46,783 bases of DNA from Bacillota bacterium (GTDB lineage: Bacteria > Bacillota > Clostridia > Acetivibrionales > DSM-1351): the NCBI GenBank assembly GCA_023441625.1, contig JAEZOA010000160.1, positions 1 through 46,783 on the forward strand, given 5' to 3'. The first letter of the stretch is position 1; every line of letters begins with the position of its first letter. The position numbers and the translations under genes are program-made. Under the pieces are notes generated by a model. That model was not told the DNA's origin. It saw only the letters and a list, made by a program, of their open reading frames with translations, and searched no databases. Shown here one piece after another: positions 39,641-46,783 of this stretch.

Positions 39641-39796
39641 GTTAAGTGAGCACTTATTACTTTTTATCAACAAGAGAATGAAATAAATTCAAGAGTTTCA
39701 AGACGTTCAAGACAAAAATTCAATTACTTATATTTACTTATTATCAAATGTACTGTATATTGGTTATATGTACATATGCGGAAGGAGTATCATTTG

Positions 39797-40918
39797 ATGA
39801 AATCTGTAAAAATAGTTTACGCATGTAGTTTAATTAGTGGAATGATTCTATTTATACTAGGTACATTTTTTTTAGTTGATATAAAATCTTCTTCATATGA
39901 ACCCCAAAACAATTCTACACCCTCTAGCAATTCTAACTCCTTCGATATTGTTGAAAACTATACTGGTAGCTACGACCCAATAAATTTTTTAGTTTTAATA
40001 AAAGAAGCCTCTGGACTGAATACCGATACCATTATTGTTGCTAACTATGATCCCCGTACAAAGCAAATTAATTTACTTACTGTTCCTAGAGATACAAAGC
40101 CTAGTAACAATGCTAACTATAAAATCAATTCTTGTTATTCTATTGAATTTAATAAATATGACGGCTCTAAGAAGCTTTCACTTACAGATGCAAAACACAA
40201 GTCAGCTCAATATGCCACTCAAACAATTAGTAATTTAACTAATATTCCTATTGATTACTATATTTATCTTGAAATTGATACTATTAAAGAAATTGTAGAC
40301 AGATTAGGTGGCGTTTATTTTGATGTTCCCGCTGATTTAAAGTACTCTGATCCTACGCAGGACCTATATATTAACCTGAAAAAGGGATACCAACTCTTAG
40401 ACGGTGATAAGACTGAACAGCTTCTCCGTTTTCGAAAAGGATATAATTCAAACACAGAATGGAAAAAATATTATGATGGGTCAGATTTAAAAAGAACTGA
40501 AATGCAAATTAAATTTGTAAATGCATTAATTGAGCAAAAGGTTAATTTACTTGAGCTTCCAAAGCTTATACCAATTATTAAATATACCTTTGACAACGTA
40601 ATAACAAATACTTCTCTTTCGGACACGCTCTCGTTGGTAAGTGCATTTACCCAATCCTCTAGGCCTAGTATGAATACCTTTAAGTTATACGGCTTAGACA
40701 GAAGAATTGATGCAACTGATTATATAATTTATATAAACAAGATAGAAGATACAAAAACAAGAGAAAGATTTGATTCGCAAGAAATAATTGATAAGTACTT
40801 TATATCAAATTCAGACTTGTTTATTCCCAATGAGAATAGGAAATATGACTTAGAGTCTATCTTAAGAGATAATCCTTCAAACGCTAATACCGATACTATG
40901 GGAGATGGTAACGGATAA
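39797..40918 (+). CDS. LytR-CpsA-Psr (LCP) family wall-polymer ligase
   Basis: The 373-residue protein has an N-terminal membrane anchor (VYACSLISGMILFILGTFFL) and an extracellular LCP domain: NFLVLIKEASGLNTDTIIVA, INLLTVPRDTKP with the conserved Arg-Asp, VDRLGGVYFDVP, and LRFRKGYN with DLKRTEMQIKFVNAL. LCP enzymes attach teichoic acids or other polymers to peptidoglycan from lipid carriers. The ATG at 39797 has AAGGAG 9 bases upstream; an in-frame ATG at 39776 precedes that site. The C-terminal 60 residues are polar and probably disordered. Confidence 0.92.
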   Translation: MKSVKIVYACSLISGMILFILGTFFLVDIKSSSYEPQNNSTPSSNSNSFDIVENYTGSYDPINFLVLIKEASGLNTDTIIVANYDPRTKQINLLTVPRDTKPSNNANYKINSCYSIEFNKYDGSKKLSLTDAKHKSAQYATQTISNLTNIPIDYYIYLEIDTIKEIVDRLGGVYFDVPADLKYSDPTQDLYINLKKGYQLLDGDKTEQLLRFRKGYNSNTEWKKYYDGSDLKRTEMQIKFVNALIEQKVNLLELPKLIPIIKYTFDNVITNTSLSDTLSLVSAFTQSSRPSMNTFKLYGLDRRIDATDYIIYINKIEDTKTRERFDSQEIIDKYFISNSDLFIPNENRKYDLESILRDNPSNANTDTMGDGNG

Positions 40919-40993
40919 CGGACAAGCCTTAGACCTGTATATCTGCGCTGAAAAAGAGCTCATATAAGCACCCCACAACGCCAGTTTAGTTAC

Positions 40994-42415
40994 CTATTTA
41001 GTTTTTCTGCCAAATAGGCGTAAAGATGTTAAAATGACTCCAACCAAACAAATCGATGCCCCTACTATATATACCATTCTCATTCCATAAATAAAAGCGT
41101 CATTTCTTCCCACTACAAAATTTGTCACATTATATCCAAGTTTATAGCTCATTCTATTATACAAAATAGTAGTAGACAATGCTATTCCAGTTATCATTCC
41201 TAAATTTCTAGTAAGTGCATTTATACTTCCGGCAATACCCAGCTTATCTCGAGGTACTGTAGACATTACTAAAGAATTGTTAGGTGCTTGAAACAATCCA
41301 TTTCCTAAAGCCATTATTGCTGTAAATAATGCCATGCCTATAATAGTAGAATACTCAGTTAATGTAGACATCAAAAACAATCCTAAGCTTGTAAGTGACA
41401 ATCCAATCAGAGTTAAAACCTCCGAACCAATTTTATCTGATAAATATCCGCTTATAGGAGCAATCACCGAAAGAACCAGAGGATAAATCATTAGCACCAA
41501 GCCCGAGGTTGATGGTGAAAATTTCATTATATCCTGAATATAAAAAGGCTGAATAATATTTGAACAAAAAATAGCTATAAAGGATAAAAATGCACAGAAT
41601 ATACTGAGTGAGAACAATTTGTTTTTAAAAATCTGTAGCTGCAACAGAGGAGTTTCATGCTTTTTTTCCACTATTATAAATATTATGAAAGCCGCAATTG
41701 CTACAAAAAAGCTTAACCAAATTATAGGATTTGTAAACCCCAGCTCTTGTCCCTTGCTAAGCGCAAAAAATAGAGGTACTATCGTAAATATGATCAATAA
41801 TGCCCCAAAGCCATCCAGCTTCCCCCGTATTGTTTCAGTAGCTTTAGGCAGTAGCTTAAAACAAAGAAATAAAGTTATTATACCTATTGGAACATTTATC
41901 AGGAAAATATATTCCCATCTACCAGCATCAACAATAAATCCTCCTATCGGAGGTCCTAGCAAAGAGCCTAGAGCAACAAAGGTTCCTGTAATACCTAAAG
42001 CTCTTCCCCTTTCATTTGGCGGAAAAACCTCAGTGATAATTCCTTGGTTATTAGCCATAGTACCTGCAGCTCCTATTGCTTGTATAACTCTTGATAATAC
42101 TAAAAACGGAAATGCTTCGGTTATTCCGCAAAGCAACGAACCCAGTGTAAACAATGCAATTCCAAACTTGAAAACTTTTGTTTTGCCAACCATATCTCCC
42201 AGTCTTCCAAAAACTAGAATAGTTGCTGAAATTATGATTAAATAGCTTGTCACCACTAATTGAATACTTGCCGATGTTACATTTAATGTTTTAGCCATTA
42301 CTGGTAAAGCAACATTTACAATACTGCCATCTAAGGTAGCCATAAAAGTTACCATTAGTACTATAAGTAAAATTACCCATTTATTTTTATTATTATATAT
42401 GGTTGTTGATTCCAT
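40994..42415 (-). CDS. DHA2-type MFS multidrug efflux transporter
   Basis: The 473-residue protein has 14 membrane segments. Motif D1 appears in MATLDGSIVNVALPVM, motif A in GRLGDMVGKTKVF, and the antiporter motif C in GSLLGPPIGGFIVD, which place it with EmrB/QacA drug:proton antiporters. Substrate range cannot be told. It stands alone, with no adjacent TetR or MarR regulator. It is convergent with the LCP gene; the 75-base gap has no clear terminator. Confidence 0.92.
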   Translation of the reverse strand: MESTTIYNNKNKWVILLIVLMVTFMATLDGSIVNVALPVMAKTLNVTSASIQLVVTSYLIIISATILVFGRLGDMVGKTKVFKFGIALFTLGSLLCGITEAFPFLVLSRVIQAIGAAGTMANNQGIITEVFPPNERGRALGITGTFVALGSLLGPPIGGFIVDAGRWEYIFLINVPIGIITLFLCFKLLPKATETIRGKLDGFGALLIIFTIVPLFFALSKGQELGFTNPIIWLSFFVAIAAFIIFIIVEKKHETPLLQLQIFKNKLFSLSIFCAFLSFIAIFCSNIIQPFYIQDIMKFSPSTSGLVLMIYPLVLSVIAPISGYLSDKIGSEVLTLIGLSLTSLGLFLMSTLTEYSTIIGMALFTAIMALGNGLFQAPNNSLVMSTVPRDKLGIAGSINALTRNLGMITGIALSTTILYNRMSYKLGYNVTNFVVGRNDAFIYGMRMVYIVGASICLVGVILTSLRLFGRKTK

Positions 42416-42505
42416 GTATCTCTCCCTTTATGTATATTGCACCTTTTATCTAAAATTAGTCAGTTTTATAAATAATTTTTATTTTTCAACCTATTTTTTC
42501 TATGA

Positions 42506-42538
42506 CAAAAGCCCCGTTCCACGTAGGTACGAGGCTTT
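42506..42538 (-). terminator. Terminator of the stalk-PsbP gene
   Basis: GCCTCGT/ACGGGGC stem then TTTT on the minus strand, 17 bases after the stop codon. The 25-base hairpin differs from the ileS T-box terminator hairpin at only two positions. Confidence 0.85.
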
Positions 42539-42554
42539 ATCTTAAATCTCTATT

Positions 42555-44447
42555 CTACTTTATCGAAAACGAGCTCCATATTTTCGTAAATGCATCTACA
42601 GTATTTTGTCCATAGAACAGGTTATCAACTCCTAAAGTAACTGCATAAATTTTGCTACCTTTTTGAATTACATAACTTTCTTTTCTATACTCATAATCGC
42701 CATATTTTGTTAAAACAACATACTTATAACAGCCCATGCCTTTTTCTGTCAAGTATGTCTTACTTTCAATAGTACTTTTACTATCCTCTTTGAAATAACT
42801 ATCTAAAAATAAAGTAAAATCGTAAAGAGAGTTGCCATCATATATATCTACAGTAACACCTAAACTATTATAATAAAAATTAAAATATGCATCATTGTTA
42901 TTTTCATTTTCATACCAATTAAATGGTATTTCTATTGAGAATAAATCTTCTGATATATTTCTATTAGTATCAGGCAATACAACTTTATCAGGGTCTAAAA
43001 GCTTACCAACAGTTATGACATTAAGCTCACTAAACGTAAATGATTCTATCATGCCATCTACTAAGCTTTTTTGCTTGCTATTATTATAATCTGTATCAGA
43101 AAGTTCTGCATTAAGTATATATTTATAGTTTTTATCAGTAAAACACACTACGCAATCATAATAAGTTCTATCAAGAATTTTCAGAGTATAATAGAACTTT
43201 TTACACTTTACGCCTCCTATAACTGCATTCTCTTGACTAACTAACTTATAAAACCTTGGATTTAGCTTCTTTTCATTTTGATTAATTTCGTCTTGAGTTA
43301 TTGAATCTAATGTTTCTCCTTTATCTAAGGAATAAACTTCTACAGAAAAAAATGCTTCCTTGTCGCCATTAAAAACTACTCTGTTTTGAGGATTTATGCC
43401 TTCATATTCATACCAATCAGGGTGTACATTAATTGACCATTTTAATTTACTATCCTGGTATTTTCTATAGCCATCTTTTGAAACATCAGATAAATCCTCA
43501 GTACTCCCATCCTTATCAAAACTAAACTTAAAAGAATCAGCTACATTTTGATACTTTTCATCAAGATATGAGTCATCATTTTTCGTAATAATATGCATGT
43601 CATACTCTTTGGTATCTGAAATAAAAACTCTTACTTGATAAGTTAGATAATCATCTTTATATACACACTCAACATATTCAATTCCTTCATTATTTTTTCT
43701 TTTTCCACAGTCAATAAGTGTAAAATCCTTAGTATATGTACTAAGATTATTTATAGCATTATCAAGACTTGTATGTTCCGTTTTTTCAAATATGTCAACA
43801 TCTACAATATATGATTCATCTTGGGCAAAAAACACATTATTTGTCCCATTAAAATTTCTATAGCTTAGCTTTAAATCATCTGGAAGTAACATAGACCAAT
43901 TGTAATAGCTATCGCCTACTTTTTCCTTATTTGATTTCTTAATTAATGTGCTATAATCCAAAATACTGTTTGGATTGGCAACTTCTTTAATAAAGTTAAC
44001 TTCTCCTTTAGTATTTGTCACATCAGCTCCTAATGTTTCAGCAAGAAAAGAAATTGCTACCATAAAGGAAGAATTTTTAATAAATGGAGCTACATCAGTT
44101 TTTACTGTTTTACCAGCAATTATTGCTTCTTTTTTATTCTCAGTAAGCTTAACTTCAACATTATTATAATTAATAACAGCAGTTTTTTTCTTTAAATCCA
44201 CATTTAAGGTAGCACCTAGTGCATCCGTTATAACATTTACAGGAACATAAGTTCTACCAGCTATTAATGTGCTTGCCTCAGTCTTTACTGTCTTTCCATT
44301 AACAGTATAAATTCCAGTCCCAGTCTTAAAGGAAACTGTAATGTTAGTTGATGAATTCGCATCTTTAATTGTTTCTGCAGCAAAAATATTAACTGAACTT
44401 AATAACATACAAAATACTAAGCAAAATAAAAATAGAGATTTTTTCAT
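42555..44447 (-). CDS. Secreted protein: stalk domain plus three PsbP-like modules
   Basis: A signal peptide (SLFLFCLVFCMLLSSVNIFA, cleavage near AAE) leads to a copper-amine-oxidase-like stalk domain (about 35-165; VNGKTVKTEASTLIAGRTYV, VPVNVITDALGA, then a second similar unit). Then come three related modules of about 130 residues, beginning YYNWSMLLPDDLKL, LKWSINVHPDWYEYE and LFSIEIPFNWYENE, each ending in a helix before a final SF-type strand; they resemble PsbP/DUF1795-like folds. No catalytic motif is visible. It follows the HtrA-like gene by 61 bases, so co-transcription is likely. Possibly a cell-surface sensor or scaffold. Confidence 0.8.
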   Translation of the reverse strand: MKKSLFLFCLVFCMLLSSVNIFAAETIKDANSSTNITVSFKTGTGIYTVNGKTVKTEASTLIAGRTYVPVNVITDALGATLNVDLKKKTAVINYNNVEVKLTENKKEAIIAGKTVKTDVAPFIKNSSFMVAISFLAETLGADVTNTKGEVNFIKEVANPNSILDYSTLIKKSNKEKVGDSYYNWSMLLPDDLKLSYRNFNGTNNVFFAQDESYIVDVDIFEKTEHTSLDNAINNLSTYTKDFTLIDCGKRKNNEGIEYVECVYKDDYLTYQVRVFISDTKEYDMHIITKNDDSYLDEKYQNVADSFKFSFDKDGSTEDLSDVSKDGYRKYQDSKLKWSINVHPDWYEYEGINPQNRVVFNGDKEAFFSVEVYSLDKGETLDSITQDEINQNEKKLNPRFYKLVSQENAVIGGVKCKKFYYTLKILDRTYYDCVVCFTDKNYKYILNAELSDTDYNNSKQKSLVDGMIESFTFSELNVITVGKLLDPDKVVLPDTNRNISEDLFSIEIPFNWYENENNNDAYFNFYYNSLGVTVDIYDGNSLYDFTLFLDSYFKEDSKSTIESKTYLTEKGMGCYKYVVLTKYGDYEYRKESYVIQKGSKIYAVTLGVDNLFYGQNTVDAFTKIWSSFSIK

Positions 44448-44460
44448 TTTATCCTCCCTG

Positions 44461-44474
44461 GAGCATATATGCTC
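44461..44474. repeat. Perfect palindrome next to the ribosome site of the stalk gene
   Basis: GAGCATATATGCTC, a 14-bp perfect palindrome, ends two bases before the GGGAGG ribosome site of the stalk-PsbP gene in minus-strand RNA. It may bind a regulator or affect translation. Confidence 0.45.
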
Positions 44475-44508
44475 TAAAATTAATGATATTAACTAGATAT
44501 AACTAATA

Positions 44509-45645
44509 TTACTTCAATTCATCTAAAACTAAATTAATACTTTGTGTTTTACTGTCTCTGCGTATATTAATTTTTACCTTGTCACCAGGCAAAAAAGCTT
44601 TAAATGCTTCATTTAAATCAACAATAGTGTTAACTGAATTGCCATTAACACTGTAGATAAAATCACCCTTCTTTAAACCAGACTTTTCTGAACATGAATC
44701 GTCATCAATTTTAGTAATTTTCAAGCCTGCTTTACTAGGTAACCCCATCAACGCAACAGTATCCTCTTCATAATGCGCACCAAGAGTAACTCTTTTTACC
44801 TTACCATACTTATTAAAATGGTTTAAAACATATTGAACCGTATCTATAGGTATTGCATAATTGAGACCCTGAGCACTTCTATCAGAAATTGAATTAATAC
44901 CAATTACTTCTCCTTTTATGTTTACAAGTGGACCACCACTATTACCAGGATTTAAAGCTACATCTGTCTGAATAAGTTTGTACTGATAAAACCCATCAAT
45001 GCTCCTGTTTAGTCCACTTATTACACCAACTGAAGCAGAGTTTCTGTTTTGAAAGGACATTGGTGTTCCTATTGCTATTGCAGTCTTACCAACAACGATA
45101 TCCTGCAATTTTCCGAATTTGGCAGCAGTTAATCCAATTTTATCAATTTTAATGACTGCCAAGTCTGACTCTGTATCTATGTACTTAAGTCTTGCCTCAT
45201 ATCCAGTACCATCTGAAAGTACTACTACTATTCTGGTCATCTCTTCAACAACATGGGCATTAGTAAGTATTTCACCTCCGGATTTAATTATCACGCCAGT
45301 ACCAAGTGCAAGTCCCTCTGCTGTTGTATTCTCAGACTTTACATTTCCAATAATTCCAACAACAGAAGGCCCTATTGATTTAACAATATTTGGAACTACT
45401 TCGTTATTGTTGTTATTTGTAATATTTATAGTATTATTGGTCTTAGTTACATTGTAACTAAGCAAACTTGAAAGTGCTTCAACATCAACATATACCTTAT
45501 TATTGATAGTCGTTGCACCTATATTTGATGTTTGTCCATTGACATTTACTTTAATACTAGACCCACCTGATACAAATAAATAAGAACTACATGAAATCAA
45601 AATCACTAAACAAAAAACTAATACTTTAATGGACTTTTTCTTCAT
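44509..45645 (-). CDS. HtrA/DegP-type serine protease with N-terminal stalk-like segment
   Basis: Signal or membrane anchor (VLVFCLVILISCSSYLF; LISC could be a lipobox), then a short stalk-like unit (VNGQTSNIGATTINNKVYVD, then VEALSSLLSYNV), an Asn-rich linker, a trypsin-fold protease with catalytic His in ILTNAHVVEEM, Asp in DTESDLAVIKI and Ser in LNPGNSGGPL, and one PDZ domain (GLKITKIDDDSCSEKSGLKKGD). It degrades or refolds damaged exported proteins at the cell surface. I use the ATG at 45645 with GAGGT upstream. It lies upstream of the stalk-PsbP gene. Confidence 0.93.
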   Translation of the reverse strand: MKKKSIKVLVFCLVILISCSSYLFVSGGSSIKVNVNGQTSNIGATTINNKVYVDVEALSSLLSYNVTKTNNTINITNNNNNEVVPNIVKSIGPSVVGIIGNVKSENTTAEGLALGTGVIIKSGGEILTNAHVVEEMTRIVVVLSDGTGYEARLKYIDTESDLAVIKIDKIGLTAAKFGKLQDIVVGKTAIAIGTPMSFQNRNSASVGVISGLNRSIDGFYQYKLIQTDVALNPGNSGGPLVNIKGEVIGINSISDRSAQGLNYAIPIDTVQYVLNHFNKYGKVKRVTLGAHYEEDTVALMGLPSKAGLKITKIDDDSCSEKSGLKKGDFIYSVNGNSVNTIVDLNEAFKAFLPGDKVKINIRRDSKTQSINLVLDELK

Positions 45646-45762
45646 TTTTACCTCGAATAATAGTATTTTCAATAATTTTATCACAAATAGTAATAAATTA
45701 CAACGAATAAACCTATTTAAAATTTAACCTTAAACTCAACCCTTAAACTCAACTTATTTCAA

Positions 45763-45799
45763 AACAAAAAGGCTTCAGACTAATTTCTGAAAGCCTTTG
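45763..45799 (-). terminator. Terminator of polC
   Basis: AAAGGCTTTCAG/CTGAAGCCTTT with a short loop and T-rich tail on the minus strand, 16 bases after the polC stop. Confidence 0.9.
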
Positions 45800-45814
45800 T
45801 GTACATATCATATA

Positions 45815-46783
45815 TCAAAAAGCTAATGCTTCTAAATCATCAAAAAAGCTAAGCTGATTGCTTTTTGGAAGCCCCTTTAGACAACCGAATTTTTGTAGTG
45901 ATTCTATAGTGGAATTCCCTATTTTAGCACGTACTCTTAAATTCTCAATTGAAGTAAACAGACCGCCTTCATTGACAGCTTTATATATACCTTCTGCCGC
46001 AACAGTTCCCATGCCTGATATACTGTTTAGAGGCGGTCTTATGCTACCGTCCTCTATTAGGAAATTTGTAGCATGAGACTTGTATAAATCAATGGGCAGG
46101 AATTTAAATCCTCTTTCGTACATTTCAATAACTAATTCCAAATCATCATACATATCCTTATCCTTATTAGCAGCCTGATTGCCTTGCATTTCGATTTCCT
46201 TCATCTTTTGCTTAACAACCTCTTTTCCATTTATCATACATTCAGCATCAAATGCCTTTGCTCTGATGGAAAAGTAAGCTGCATAATAAGCAAGAGGAAT
46301 ATGCACCTTAAACCAGGCTATTCTGAACGCCATCATAATATAAGCTGCAGCATGAGCCTTAGGGAACATATATTTTATCTTTTTACAGGAATCTATATAC
46401 CATTGCGGAACCTCGTGTTCTCTCATCAAAGCCTCATATTCTGGCCATTTCGGTTCCTTCAGGGCCTTCCCTTTACGGACTGTCTCCATTATCTTAAAAG
46501 CAGAATTTGGAGGAAGTCCCTTTTTCATTAGATAAACCATGATATCATCTCTTGTACAAACAGCTTCGCTCAAGGTAACTGTACCTGCATCTATTAAGTC
46601 CTTTGCATTTCCAATCCATACATCTGTACCGTGCGAAAGCCCTGATATACAAATTAAATCTGCAAATTGCTTGGGCATTGTATCCAAAAGCATTCCTCTT
46701 ACAAACTTAGTACCAAACTCTGGAACGCCAAAGGTTCCAACCTTTGAATTAATTTGCTGAGGTGTCACCCCCAAGGCTTCTGT
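45815..46783 (-). CDS. polC: DNA polymerase III PolC-type alpha subunit, C-terminal part (5' end outside window)
   Basis: The last 322 codons of PolC, the replicative polymerase of low-GC Gram-positives. The frame is open to the right edge. Recognisable segments include FVRGMLLDTMPKQFADLICI, ISGLSHGTDVWIGNA, KKIKYMFPKAHAAAYIMMA, RIAWFKVHIPLAYYAAYFS, and the helix-hairpin-helix-like PPLNSISGMGTVAAEGI; it ends QLSFFDDLEALAF, close to the beta-clamp-binding pattern QLSLF. The conserved catalytic Asp residues and exonuclease domain lie outside the window. Confidence 0.97.
   Translation of the reverse strand, partial: TEALGVTPQQINSKVGTFGVPEFGTKFVRGMLLDTMPKQFADLICISGLSHGTDVWIGNAKDLIDAGTVTLSEAVCTRDDIMVYLMKKGLPPNSAFKIMETVRKGKALKEPKWPEYEALMREHEVPQWYIDSCKKIKYMFPKAHAAAYIMMAFRIAWFKVHIPLAYYAAYFSIRAKAFDAECMINGKEVVKQKMKEIEMQGNQAANKDKDMYDDLELVIEMYERGFKFLPIDLYKSHATNFLIEDGSIRPPLNSISGMGTVAAEGIYKAVNEGGLFTSIENLRVRAKIGNSTIESLQKFGCLKGLPKSNQLSFFDDLEALAF

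Noticed and set aside
41619..42245. Plus-strand reading frame of 208 codons opposite the efflux transporter
   Set aside because: Mirror of a hydrophobic gene with clear MFS motifs; no ribosome site or protein family resemblance.

Overview
The window is low-GC DNA from an endospore-forming member of the Clostridia (Firmicutes). The evidence is a PolC-type replicase, a T-box leader on ileS, DegS/DegU, a YteA-type sporulation protein, rubrerythrin, PdxS/PdxT vitamin B6 synthesis, copper-amine-oxidase-like stalk domains on secreted proteins, strong purine-rich ribosome sites and frequent GTG/TTG starts. I do not assign genus or species. Most genes lie on the minus strand, and both ends cut a gene: an LTA-synthase-like membrane protein on the left and polC on the right.

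Left part (1-11.4 kb): LTA-synthase-like N terminus; an HD hydrolase; a translationally linked pair of radical SAM enzymes; a GNAT acetyltransferase next to two 53-bp direct repeats; tRNA-Thr; a small zinc-ribbon protein; DUF5665 and YteA-like genes; aroB; and ileS with a complete T-box leader. Three copies of a dispersed 37-bp hairpin repeat lie in the ileS leader region, one of them inside the T-box RNA. A short protein-kinase-like gene faces away from ileS.

Middle part (11.4-25 kb): a MocR-type regulator, here called PdxR, is divergent from pdxS-pdxT, with face-to-face promoters and a spaced inverted repeat. Next come a GluP-like rhomboid protease with a TPR tail; a MetH-like homocysteine methyltransferase whose second domain is incomplete and whose leader holds a terminator hairpin right after a good promoter; degS-degU; tRNA-Lys with a consensus promoter; a run of small genes (GIY-YIG protein, a 27-residue membrane peptide, a cyclase-family hydrolase, PAP2 phosphatase); and an orphan pyruvate-phosphate-dikinase-type ATP-grasp protein.

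Right part (25-46.8 kb): rubrerythrin; a lipoprotein built from two tandem solute-binding modules; an acyl-CoA thioesterase; a PadR-HAAS-DUF4097 operon with a palindromic operator in its promoter and a 45-residue protein at its end; crcB and a PLC-like hydrolase; tRNA-Pro; a MoxR-DUF58-transglutaminase operon; an EamA transporter; an LCP wall-polymer ligase; a DHA2 efflux pump; a secreted stalk protein with three PsbP-like modules downstream of an HtrA-type protease that also begins with a stalk-like segment; and the end of polC.

Most of this is ordinary clostridial chromosome. I see no complete phage, IS element, CRISPR array or clear defence island. The most unusual features are the hairpin repeat family invading the ileS leader, the unclassified leader of the methyltransferase gene, the PadR operon with its extra small gene, and several odd domain architectures: double solute-binding lipoprotein, orphan ATP-grasp protein, triple PsbP-like stalk protein.
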